Shown here: positions 1-7,707 of the stretch, one piece after another
Numbering within the stretch: position 1 is the stretch's first letter
Layout: each line of letters begins with the position of its first letter
Assembly: GCA_035275805.1 (NCBI GenBank)
Contig: DATEMG010000489.1
Span: forward strand, 1-12,914
Length of the DNA stretch: 12,914 bases
Source of the DNA: JAJVID01 sp035275805
Lineage (GTDB): Bacteria > Acidobacteriota > Blastocatellia > RBC074
Reading direction: 5' to 3'
Position numbers and translations under genes: made by a program
The notes under the pieces: model-generated
Database searches by the model: none
What the model was told of the DNA's origin: nothing
What the model saw: only the letters and a program-made list of their open reading frames with translations

Positions 1-1
1 G

Positions 2-28
2 AGAGCGTCAAGTATCGCTTGACGCTCT
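2..28 (-). terminator. Hairpin downstream of katG, possible terminator
   Basis: A perfect 11-bp stem, AGAGCGTCAAG paired with CTTGACGCTCT, has a 5-base loop at 13-17. It lies about 62 bases past the katG stop codon. On the minus strand any U-tract would fall outside the window, so it cannot be checked. On the plus strand no T-run follows. A katG terminator is the simplest reading; a dispersed palindrome is the alternative. Confidence 0.45.
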
Positions 29-90
29 AACGCCTGCTGCTCAGTCTGTCGCCCCCCTATGACAAGACTTCGAGGACGTTGATGCTACGA

Positions 91-2271
<2,181 letters not shown>

Positions 2272-2376
2272 CTGTTTACTCCTTTCGAAACCTGAATTGT
2301 TGAAAAGCGCTATGTTTATGAGTACTCGCTCTTTTTTACCACCCATCAAGCTAACTACGAATTATCTGGGCGCCAA

Positions 2377-2444
2377 AACTTTCCGAATACAGATATAACT
2401 TTCCTTATCAGAAACAACTTTCCGCATCAGAAACAACTTTCCGC
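2377..2444. repeat. Four AACTTTCC units at 19-20 bp period, including a 19-bp tandem duplication
   Basis: AACTTTCC starts at 2377, 2397, 2416 and 2435. The last two copies lie in a perfect tandem repeat of ATCAGAAACAACTTTCCGC at 2407-2425 and 2426-2444. The spacing is close to two helical turns, so all copies face nearly the same side of the helix. They read GGAAAGTT toward katG. They could be regulator sites or simply the internal repeats of the surrounding element. Confidence 0.8.
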
Positions 2445-2474
2445 AGATGGAAGGTCCCAGCTTTCCATCTGCGG
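2441..2474. repeat. 12-bp palindrome inside the katG-upstream element
   Basis: CCGCAGATGGAA (2441-2452) is exactly complementary to TTCCATCTGCGG (2463-2474), with a 10-base loop. The left arm overlaps the fourth AACTTTCC unit. A short T-rich stretch (TCTTTTGATT) follows on the plus strand, but no plus-strand gene precedes it, so a terminator role is unlikely. Confidence 0.75.
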
Positions 2475-2709
2475 AATCTTTTGATTGGCGGCTAATTCAA
2501 AAGGGTGCGTAAAAAAGAGCGGTGATCTTAGCGCAGAACAAACTTCAGCCACAAGAGGAAATCGATGAAAACAGCGATTGTGGCAGATTGTCTACAACAG
2601 GACTTATCTATGTGAATCAGTGTGGACGACTCGCTCCTGATGGTTTTTCGTGGTCTCAGCGCGAATATGCGGAAGGCGCGCGAGCCTCCGGAGTTTGGAA
2701 ACCAAAAAG

Positions 2710-2739
2710 TTGACAAAATCCGGCGCCGCCTTCTATGAT
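2710..2739 (+). promoter_or_regulatory. Near-consensus sigma70 promoter of the SufR-like gene
   Basis: TTGACA at 2710-2715, an 18-base spacer, then TATGAT at 2734-2739. Transcription is expected to begin near 2746, which is the GTG chosen as the start codon. The spacer contains TCCGGCGCC, also found in the spacer of the PerR/Fur-like gene promoter. A possible operator-like arrangement, AAAC-N6-GTTG (2699-2712), overlaps the -35 box. It is one base off the CAAC-N6-GTTG described for cyanobacterial SufR. Confidence 0.8.
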
Positions 2740-2745
2740 CAGATC

Positions 2746-3423
2746 GTGACTGTGGCCGCTGTCGAAAACATCCTCAAACAATCACGCAGCGCGATTATTG
2801 ATTTGCTCAAAGTCAACGGCGCGATGAGCGTAGAGCGATTGGCTGTAGAGTTGGAAGTGTCGAAGGTCTGCGTGCGGCGTCACCTGAGCCTTCTGGAAAG
2901 CGACGGGCTGGTCACATTCGAGGAGGAACGTCACGACCGCGGGCGCCCGCGATTCATTTACCGCTTGACGGAAAAGGCGGCGCGCCTCTTTCCGCAAATT
3001 TACGACGAGTTCGCGAAAGAGGCGTTGGCGCAGGTCAGGAGCAACTTCGGCGACGACGCGCTGCGGCGCGTGCTTCGGTCGCGAGCCGACGAATTGATCG
3101 CGCAATTTGAGGAGAAGTTGGGCGGGCGGAATTTTGAAGAGCGAGTCAAAAGCCTGACCGGCGAGATCAACGCGAAAGGCTATCTGGCCGACGCGCGGCG
3201 GATGAGAGACGGCTCGTATCGATTGAGGCAGCGCAACTGCCCGATTGAGAGCGTCGCGGTCGCTTACCCGCAGGTTTGCGAAGAGGAATTGCGCGTCTAC
3301 CGCGAGGTCTTGGGCTGTGAGGTCGTTTGCGAATGCCGCATCGCTGACGGCGCGAAAAAATGCGATTTTCGCATCGCCCCGCCCCGGCTCACCCAGATTT
3401 CGAAGAGAACTCCGGCGAGATAG
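2746..3423 (+). CDS. sufR: SufR-type Fe-S-sensing transcriptional regulator
   Basis: A predicted DNA-binding regulator of Fe-S biogenesis, 225 aa. Residues about 13-90 form a winged helix (SRSAIIDLLKVNGAM, then VCVRRHLSLLESDGLV and a wing with RHDRGRPRFIY). The C-terminal half carries C165-x12-C178-x12-C191-x14-C206, very close to the C-x12-C-x13-C-x14-C pattern of cyanobacterial SufR that holds a [4Fe-4S] cluster; C195 and C197 are extra. The reading frame runs back to a GTG at 2650, but a near-consensus promoter at 2710-2739 lies inside that extension. GTG 2746 coincides with the expected transcription start and gives a normal winged-helix N-terminus; GTG 2752 is an alternative. No Shine-Dalgarno precedes either, so the mRNA is probably leaderless. 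The next gene is an Fe-S carrier, which supports the assignment, although no sufBCDS genes are in view. Confidence 0.85.
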   Translation: MTVAAVENILKQSRSAIIDLLKVNGAMSVERLAVELEVSKVCVRRHLSLLESDGLVTFEEERHDRGRPRFIYRLTEKAARLFPQIYDEFAKEALAQVRSNFGDDALRRVLRSRADELIAQFEEKLGGRNFEERVKSLTGEINAKGYLADARRMRDGSYRLRQRNCPIESVAVAYPQVCEEELRVYREVLGCEVVCECRIADGAKKCDFRIAPPRLTQISKRTPAR

Positions 3424-3440
3424 TTAAATTAAGGCATTGC

Positions 3441-3460
3441 CATATGCCATACGGCATATG
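3441..3460 (+). promoter_or_regulatory. Inverted repeat just before the mrp ribosome binding site
   Basis: CATATGCC (3441-3448) and GGCATATG (3453-3460) form a perfect 8-bp palindrome with a 4-base loop, ending four bases before AAAGGAAA, the likely Shine-Dalgarno of mrp. It could be an operator or an RNA hairpin near the ribosome site in the sufR-mrp gap. No T-run follows, so it is not a terminator. Confidence 0.6.
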
Positions 3461-3470
3461 AAAAAGGAAA

Positions 3471-4571
3471 ATGAACGAACAAACTTCAATCCAGATAACT
3501 GAGGACGTGGTCCTCAATGCGCTGCGGGCGGTCAAGGACCCGGACCTGCGCAAAGATGTCGTCGCGCTCAACATGATCCGCGATGTGAAGATCTGCGGCG
3601 GCATCGTCAGCTTTCGCTTTGTTCTGACTACGCCCGCCTGTCCCGTGCGCGATCAGCTCAAATTCGAGGCCGAGAGGACCGTCATGGCCGTGCCCGGCGT
3701 CGAACGCGTCGAGGTCAAGATGGATGCGGAAGTGCCGAAGGCGCGCGGCGCGCTCGACAAGGCCGAGATCGCCGGCGTCAAACACATCATCGCGGTCAGC
3801 TCCGGCAAAGGCGGTGTGGGCAAATCCACAGTCGCGGTCAACCTGGCCGTGTCGCTGGGCCTGATGGGCGCGAAAGTGGGCATCCTCGACACCGACGTTT
3901 ACGGCCCGAATGTGCCGATTATGATGGGCGGCAAAGACATGCCGAATGTGCGCGGCGAGATGATAGTCCCGCCCGTCTATCACGGGGTGAAGACCATGTC
4001 TATCGGGCTGCTCAACCCAGGCGACAAGGCGGTCGTCTGGCGAGGCCCGATGCTCCATTCGGCTGTCTCGCAATTCCTGCGGCAGGTCGAATGGGGCGAG
4101 CTCGATTATCTTGTCGTCGACATGCCGCCGGGAACGGGCGACGTCCAGTTGTCTTTGGCCCAATTAGTCCCGGTCGCGGGCGCGGTTTTGGTGACGACGC
4201 CGCAGGAAGTAGCGTTGGGCGACGTCCGCAAGGCCTACAATATGTTCGACCAACTGCGCGTGCCGATCCTGGGCATAGTCGAGAACATGAGCTATTTCGA
4301 GTGCCCGAATGACGGGGAGAAGTTCTTCATTTTCGGCGCAGGCGGCGGAGAGGCGTTGGCCGAATCCCACGGCGCGCCATTCCTCGGCGGGATCCCAATC
4401 GCGATCAATATTCGCGAAGGCGGCGACCTAGGTATCCCCATCGTCGTCAGCCAGCCCGACAGCGCTCAGGCGAAGGCGTTCCGCGCCGTCGCACAGAACG
4501 TGGCCGCGCAGGTCAGCGTCGAGGCGTTGAAGGCGGGCAAGACTCTGCCCGTGCTCACCCTGAAGAAATGA
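3471..4571 (+). CDS. mrp: Mrp/ApbC-type Fe-S cluster carrier ATPase
   Basis: A cytoplasmic P-loop ATPase of the Mrp/ApbC/Nbp35 family that carries Fe-S clusters to apo-proteins; 366 aa, normal length. Residues about 10-85 form the MIP18/DUF59 domain with its TTPACP motif (Cys57). The ATPase follows, with Walker A GKGGVGKS at 112-119, DTDVYGPN at 140-147 and VVDMPPGTGD at 215-224. The family's usual CPxC after ENMSYF is here C278-P-N-D281, so the second cluster-ligating cysteine is missing; some Mrp relatives are known to lack this pair. The ATG is preceded by AAAGGAAA. The gene lies 47 bases behind the SufR-like gene and is probably co-transcribed with it. The downstream A-type carrier would be a natural partner. 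Confidence 0.93.
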   Translation: MNEQTSIQITEDVVLNALRAVKDPDLRKDVVALNMIRDVKICGGIVSFRFVLTTPACPVRDQLKFEAERTVMAVPGVERVEVKMDAEVPKARGALDKAEIAGVKHIIAVSSGKGGVGKSTVAVNLAVSLGLMGAKVGILDTDVYGPNVPIMMGGKDMPNVRGEMIVPPVYHGVKTMSIGLLNPGDKAVVWRGPMLHSAVSQFLRQVEWGELDYLVVDMPPGTGDVQLSLAQLVPVAGAVLVTTPQEVALGDVRKAYNMFDQLRVPILGIVENMSYFECPNDGEKFFIFGAGGGEALAESHGAPFLGGIPIAINIREGGDLGIPIVVSQPDSAQAKAFRAVAQNVAAQVSVEALKAGKTLPVLTLKK

Positions 4572-4585
4572 CCCCGCAGCGACAA

Positions 4586-4614
4586 TTGACGTGATTTTCG
4601 ATGCTGGCTATTAT
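4586..4614 (+). promoter_or_regulatory. Predicted sigma70 promoter of the ErpA-like gene
   Basis: TTGACG (4586-4591), a 17-base spacer and TATTAT (4609-4614) fit a strong housekeeping promoter. Transcription would begin near 4621, leaving a leader of about 100 bases before the ATG at 4723. This makes the A-type carrier independently expressible from sufR-mrp. Confidence 0.7.
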
Positions 4615-4622
4615 TGCAATGA

Positions 4623-4636
4623 GTTGATGAGTCAAC
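4623..4636 (+). promoter_or_regulatory. Inverted repeat GTTG-N6-CAAC at the predicted erpA transcription start
   Basis: GTTGA-TGAG-TCAAC is a 5-bp inverted repeat placed almost exactly at the predicted +1, a typical repressor position. It resembles the cyanobacterial SufR site CAAC-N6-GTTG but with the half-sites in the opposite order. It may be an operator, a 5' RNA hairpin, or chance. Confidence 0.4.
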
Positions 4637-4722
4637 GGCGATTATGACCCGGAATTTATGGAAGCGCCTGGTTGGTTAACCGGCGATGAACGAAAACTTT
4701 TATTCAAAAGGAGAATAAGACA

Positions 4723-5052
4723 ATGATTTTGACCATGACTGACTCGGCGGCTTCGGAGGTCAAGAAGTTCCTCGAAGCGGAAAATGTGGGAATGGAAGGC
4801 GGCCTGCGCGTGCGCGTCGTGCCCGGCGGATGCTCCGGATTCCAATACGCGATGAACATCGAAGAAGCGCCGCAAGCCAATGACGAGGTGGTCGAATCCG
4901 GCGGGCTGCGAGTCTTTGTCGACATGTTCAGCGCCCAATACCTGGAGAGCGTCCAGATCGACTATGTCAACAGCGTCATGGGCTCGGGCTTCACCTTCAA
5001 CAATCCGAACGCCACCGGCGGATGCGGGTGCGGTAGCTCGTTCACCGCTTAA
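4723..5052 (+). CDS. erpA: A-type Fe-S carrier, ErpA-like (HesB/IscA family)
   Basis: A small cytoplasmic carrier (109 aa, usual size) that receives nascent Fe-S clusters and hands them to client enzymes. The three conserved ligands are Cys37 (GGCSGFQY) and Cys101/Cys103 (CGCGSSF). The C-terminal CGCGSSF resembles ErpA more than IscA or SufA, which generally end CGCGESF. The start at 4723 has AAGGAG at 4708-4713 with 9 bases spacing; a second in-frame ATG at 4735 is less well placed. It has its own promoter and leader and is closed by a strong terminator, so it is a single-gene unit between mrp and the PerR/Fur-like gene. Confidence 0.95.
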   Translation: MILTMTDSAASEVKKFLEAENVGMEGGLRVRVVPGGCSGFQYAMNIEEAPQANDEVVESGGLRVFVDMFSAQYLESVQIDYVNSVMGSGFTFNNPNATGGCGCGSSFTA

Positions 5053-5094
5053 AAACCGGACGTCTGAAAAGTCGCTCCCAGGCGCGTAGAATCG

Positions 5095-5122
5095 AAGCGG
5101 CTCCAGTGAGAGCCGCTTTTTT
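5095..5122 (+). terminator. Rho-independent terminator after erpA
   Basis: AAGCGGCTC (5095-5103) pairs with GAGCCGCTT (5110-5118) around a 6-base loop and runs into six T residues (5117-5122). This is a textbook intrinsic terminator about 43 bases after the stop codon. Confidence 0.93.
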
Positions 5123-5137
5123 CATGCCTTATCTTAT

Positions 5138-5152
5138 CAGTAATAATTACTG
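5138..5152. promoter_or_regulatory. Perfect 7-1-7 palindrome, candidate PerR/Fur box
   Basis: CAGTAAT-A-ATTACTG is a perfect 15-bp inverted repeat of the 7-1-7 form used by Fur and PerR proteins. Its core TAATnATTA matches the PerR consensus TTATAATnATTATAA, while the outer three bases differ. Flanking TTA/TAA bases partly extend the symmetry. It ends three bases before the -35 box of a gene for a Fur/PerR-family protein, which suggests autoregulation. Confidence 0.75.
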
Positions 5153-5155
5153 TTA

Positions 5156-5184
5156 TTGACAGTGTCCGGCGCCCCGATTATGAT
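5156..5184 (+). promoter_or_regulatory. Near-consensus promoter of the PerR/Fur-like gene
   Basis: TTGACA (5156-5161), a 17-base spacer and TATGAT (5179-5184). The expected transcription start is near 5191, only about 16 bases before the ATG at 5207. The spacer holds TCCGGCGCC three bases after TTGACA, as in the SufR-like gene promoter. The in-frame TTG at 5156 and ATGs at 5180 and 5183 fall inside the promoter and are therefore unlikely starts. Confidence 0.85.
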
Positions 5185-5206
5185 GCGCGGGTCTGGAAAC
5201 ATTTCG

Positions 5207-5641
5207 ATGAATGTCCGAAACACAAAACAACGCCAGGCGATCTTCGAGACCATTGAGAATCATGGCGGCCATCTGACGGCGGACGAGATATACAGGCTCG
5301 TCAAGCGCCGCTTCCCACGTCTGAGCTTGGGCACCGTTTACCGCAATCTGCGCGTGCTGGTCGCGCAGGGCGGCTTGCGCGAGCTCGATTTCGGGACGGC
5401 CGTTACCTACTTCGAGACCTCCAAGAATTCACATTACCATTTAATCTGCCGCGTCTGCGGGAGCATAGCCGACGCCGACATTCCGGTCGAACGCGGCTTG
5501 CAGTCGGTCGCGGGGCAAGCCCGCAGTCTGGGCGGGTTTCGGATCGAAGAGCATCGGCTCGATTTCATCGGCGTTTGCGCCGCCTGTCAGACGAAGCCAC
5601 AGAAGACCAACAAGAGCCTGCGCCAGATCAAATCGCGCTGA
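5207..5641 (+). CDS. perR: Fur-family metalloregulator, PerR-like
   Basis: A 144-aa repressor that should bind metal and a 7-1-7 palindrome. The N-terminal winged helix ends with the recognition segment LGTVYRNLRVL, and the C-terminal dimerisation domain follows. A structural zinc site is formed by C81xxC84 and C124xxC127. The regulatory site aligns with Bacillus subtilis PerR: His22 (H37), His76 and His78 in HYH (H91, H93) and Asp89 (D104), while Glu70 stands where PerR has Asp85. Arg46 in TVYRNL matches the Fur-type residue where PerR has Asn61. The determinants are therefore mixed: Asp89 favours peroxide sensing, Arg46 favours Fur-like DNA choice. ATG 5207 gives the typical start MNVRNTKQRQ; earlier in-frame starts lie within the promoter. 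The neighbouring rubrerythrin is a plausible target. Fur is the alternative name. Confidence 0.85.
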   Translation: MNVRNTKQRQAIFETIENHGGHLTADEIYRLVKRRFPRLSLGTVYRNLRVLVAQGGLRELDFGTAVTYFETSKNSHYHLICRVCGSIADADIPVERGLQSVAGQARSLGGFRIEEHRLDFIGVCAACQTKPQKTNKSLRQIKSR

Positions 5642-5679
5642 ATTTATGCGATGCGCTCTTACGCTAATTCAACCACCGC

Positions 5680-5703
5680 TCGCGTCTTTCCAAAATGACG
5701 CGA
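5680..5703 (+). terminator. Weak hairpin after the PerR/Fur-like gene
   Basis: TCGCGTC (5680-5686) pairs with GACGCGA (5697-5703) around a 10-base loop, about 40 bases past the stop codon. No T-run follows, so termination is only a possibility. Confidence 0.3.
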
Positions 5704-5727
5704 TGAAATTGTCAAAATCGCCTCTTG

Positions 5728-5802
5728 AGCGGCCTGAATGGGACTTATAGGACTATAAACCTCATACGTCCTATAAGTCCCATAAGTCCCATTCAGGCCG
5801 CT
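5728..5802. repeat. Long imperfect palindrome with a 9-bp tandem duplication
   Basis: The 26-base left arm (5728-5753, starting AGCGGCCTGAATGGGAC) is complementary to the right arm (5768-5802) around a 14-base loop. The right arm is longer by one extra copy of ATAAGTCCC (5773-5781, repeated at 5782-5790). It fills the gap between the PerR/Fur-like gene and rubrerythrin and ends 33 bases before the latter's start. A related sequence occurs at 11781-11803. It looks like a dispersed intergenic repeat that may also act as a terminator or mRNA-stabilising hairpin. Confidence 0.85.
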
Positions 5803-5834
5803 ACAAGGGAATTTTATCTACGGAGGGAATTTTC

Positions 5835-6254
5835 ATGCCATCTCTTGGAGGAACCAAGACTCATGAAAACTTGAAACATGCTTTCGCCAGTGAGTCGCAA
5901 GCCAACCGGCGTTATATCTATTTCGCGCGCAAGGCTGACGTCGAAGGATATCCGGACATCGCCGGGTTGTTCCGCGACACGGCTGAGGGCGAGACCGGCC
6001 ACGCTCACGGCCACCTTGATTTCCTGAAAGAAGTCGGTGATCCGGCTACCGGCGAGCCGATCGGCGATACCCTGTTGAACCTGAAGGCCGCGATCGCGAG
6101 CGAAACACATGAGTACACCGAAATGTATCCCGGCTTTGCACGCACCGCGCGCGAAGAGGGATTCGAAGAGGTCGCCGAGTGGTTCGAAACGCTCGCGCGC
6201 GCCGAGAAATCACACGCGGGCAGATTTCAGAAGGGACTTGATTCAATTGGCTAG
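5835..6254 (+). CDS. Rubrerythrin-family diiron protein lacking the rubredoxin domain
   Basis: Rubrerythrins are cytoplasmic four-helix diiron proteins that reduce H2O2 using electrons from rubredoxin or other carriers. The 139-aa product contains all seven ligand positions of the diiron site with the spacing of the Desulfovibrio enzyme: Glu20, Glu53, His56, Glu90, Glu93, Glu124 and His127 (GETGH, ETHE, EKSH). It has no cysteine at all, so the C-terminal rubredoxin domain of classical rubrerythrin is absent and electrons must come from another protein. GGAGG (5822-5826) precedes the ATG at good distance. The flanking PerR/Fur-like regulator and cytochrome c peroxidase agree with a peroxide-defence role. 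As I recall, short rubrerythrins, GlpC-like Fe-S proteins and DUF3501 often sit together elsewhere, and both partners occur downstream here. Confidence 0.92.
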   Translation: MPSLGGTKTHENLKHAFASESQANRRYIYFARKADVEGYPDIAGLFRDTAEGETGHAHGHLDFLKEVGDPATGEPIGDTLLNLKAAIASETHEYTEMYPGFARTAREEGFEEVAEWFETLARAEKSHAGRFQKGLDSIG

Positions 6255-6362
6255 CAAGTAAAATTTTCGCCGCGGAGTTTCTGTCTCACTATTCACCGGA
6301 CGAAAAGCGAAGGCGACCTCACCCGTGTTGCGCCACTGGTAGTTGAGGCCGCCCTCTCATCC

Positions 6363-6384
6363 AACGCTCCGTTAGCGGAGCGTT
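6363..6384 (+). terminator. Hairpin between rubrerythrin and cytochrome c peroxidase genes
   Basis: AACGCTCCG (6363-6371) and CGGAGCGTT (6376-6384) form a 9-bp stem with TTAG loop, followed only by a short T-run (TTTG). It could terminate the rubrerythrin transcript or be a small intergenic palindrome. The rest of the 186-base gap (6255-6440) shows no gene and no strong promoter. Confidence 0.5.
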
Positions 6385-6440
6385 TGCTCGTCTATTCAAC
6401 AAGCAGGATTGTCGCCAATCCTACTACAGAGAGGATTGTT

Positions 6441-7697
6441 ATGAAACACATGTCCGATCGCGGACTCGAGGATTATTGCGGGCGATACAGGCGTATTGCG
6501 GTAAAATTGGCTTTAATTTTCGCTTGTGTCGGCTTCACATTCACATTGGCTCTACCCACCTCGTCGCACAGCCAGGCGACTTCGATTTCAACCCCTTCCG
6601 GCGCGACTCAATCGGAAAAATTCGGCATGGAGCTTCCACTCGGATTGCCCCCCGACGTCTGGGAATCGATGATCCCGAAAGACAATCCGATGACATCTGA
6701 AAAGGTCGGGCTCGGCGAGAAACTCTACTTCGACAAAAGGCTCTCGTCCGACCGCACGGTCAGTTGCGCCACCTGCCACGACCCCGCGACGGCGCTGGCC
6801 GACAACAACATGGTCGGCATAGGCATAGGGCTGAAGAAAGGCGCCCGCAACGCCCCGACGGTTCTCAATTCGATGTTCAACGAATTGCAGTTCTGGGACG
6901 GGCGCGCCGCCACGCTCGAAGAGCAGGCAAAAATGCCCATCATCAACCCCATCGAGATGGGGATGAAGGATCACGACGCCGTCGTGGCGCGCGTGCGCGA
7001 GATTGCCGAATACAAGCCGCTCTTCACCGCCGCGTTCGGCCCCGAAGGCGTCACGATCGACACCATCTCCAAAGCCATCGCCGCCTTCGAGCGCACTCAG
7101 ATTTCCGGCAATTCGCCGTTCGACCGCTTCATCGCCGGCGACCAGAACGCGATCTCGGAGGCGGCGAAGCGCGGATGGGCTTTGTTCAACGGGCAAGCGC
7201 GCTGCGTTTCCTGCCATGCCTGGAATCCGTCCTCGCCGTTTTTCACCAACAATAAGTTCCACAACATCGGCGTCGCGGCCAAAGACCAGAACTTCCCCCT
7301 CCTGGCCCGCCGGGCGCGCCAGCTCCTTTGGCAGGGCAAAAACCGGGCGCAGATTCTCGACGAACTGGCGTTGACTGAAGGGTTCTCGGAGCTCGGGCGA
7401 TACCTGATCACCGGGCAGCCGAAAGACATCGGCGCGTTCAAGACTTCGGGGCTGCGCGACATCGAGCTGACGGCGCCGTATATGCACAACGGTTCGGAGA
7501 AGACGCTGCTCGACGTCGTTAAGTTTTACAACAAAGGCGGCGAACCGAACCCGAACCTCGACGGCGGAATGCGCCCGCTCAAGTTGACCGACCCGCAGAT
7601 GGACGACGTCGTCGAATTCATGAAGACGCTGACCGGCGACGACGCGCGCCGCAAGACTCAAACAGTTAGGCCGCAAACGCGCGCTCCATACCAATAA
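6441..7697 (+). CDS. Di-heme cytochrome c peroxidase
   Basis: A periplasmic enzyme that reduces H2O2 to water with electrons from small cytochromes. The 418-aa product has a hydrophobic signal or anchor at about 22-38 followed by SSHSQA. Two heme-binding motifs are present, C109-A-T-C112-H113 and C255-V-S-C258-H259. The family signatures FWDGRAATLEEQA (151-163), NPIEMG (169-174) and TAPYMHNGS (344-352) are present. Met348 fits the axial ligand of the electron-accepting heme in bacterial peroxidases; MauG proteins have Tyr there. The protein is longer than typical family members because of its N-terminus and an insert around 285-330. The reading frame extends upstream to a TTG at 6384 that falls in a hairpin; ATG 6441 with GAGAGGA at 6429-6435 is preferred. 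It is followed at short distance by other exported proteins. Confidence 0.93.
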   Translation: MKHMSDRGLEDYCGRYRRIAVKLALIFACVGFTFTLALPTSSHSQATSISTPSGATQSEKFGMELPLGLPPDVWESMIPKDNPMTSEKVGLGEKLYFDKRLSSDRTVSCATCHDPATALADNNMVGIGIGLKKGARNAPTVLNSMFNELQFWDGRAATLEEQAKMPIINPIEMGMKDHDAVVARVREIAEYKPLFTAAFGPEGVTIDTISKAIAAFERTQISGNSPFDRFIAGDQNAISEAAKRGWALFNGQARCVSCHAWNPSSPFFTNNKFHNIGVAAKDQNFPLLARRARQLLWQGKNRAQILDELALTEGFSELGRYLITGQPKDIGAFKTSGLRDIELTAPYMHNGSEKTLLDVVKFYNKGGEPNPNLDGGMRPLKLTDPQMDDVVEFMKTLTGDDARRKTQTVRPQTRAPYQ

Positions 7698-7707
7698 CAA
7701 AACATTC

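Larger units (their letters stand above)
2327..2521. mobile_element. Putative MITE-like element with inverted ends, upstream of katG
   Basis: The left end at 2327-2344 reads CGCTCTTTTTTACCACCC. The right end at 2503-2521, reverse-complemented, reads CGCTCTTTTTTACGCACCC. The two match apart from one inserted base, giving inverted ends of 18 and 19 bases around about 195 bp. The interior carries direct repeats and a palindrome but no reading frame for a transposase. This fits a small non-autonomous element. No convincing target-site duplication is visible in the flanks, so it might instead be a larger intergenic palindromic repeat. Confidence 0.5.
2272..2745. other. Divergent intergenic region between katG and the SufR-like gene
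   Basis: This 474-base stretch holds no convincing gene. A 63-codon reading frame at 2522-2713 has no ribosome binding site and no recognisable protein features. The region contains a roughly 195-bp element with inverted ends, four AACTTTCC units, a 12-bp palindrome and, at the right end, the near-consensus promoter of the SufR-like gene. No equally clear promoter was found for katG. GATAAT follows GGCGCCCA on the minus strand (near 2366-2371), but it has no good -35 box. A small inverted repeat, TTTGG-AAA-CCAAA (2694-2706), sits next to the -35 box of the SufR-like gene and could be an operator. Confidence 0.6.

Noticed and set aside
2522..2713. 63-codon plus-strand frame between the katG element and the SufR-like gene
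   Set aside because: No Shine-Dalgarno, no family resemblance, and it runs into the SufR-like gene promoter.
2650..2745. N-terminal extension of the SufR-like protein from GTG 2650
   Set aside because: The extension contains a near-consensus promoter and encodes residues not expected before the winged helix.
5156..5206. N-terminal extension of the PerR/Fur-like protein from TTG 5156 or ATG 5180
   Set aside because: These codons lie in the -35 and -10 boxes of its own promoter; ATG 5207 gives the family-typical N-terminus.
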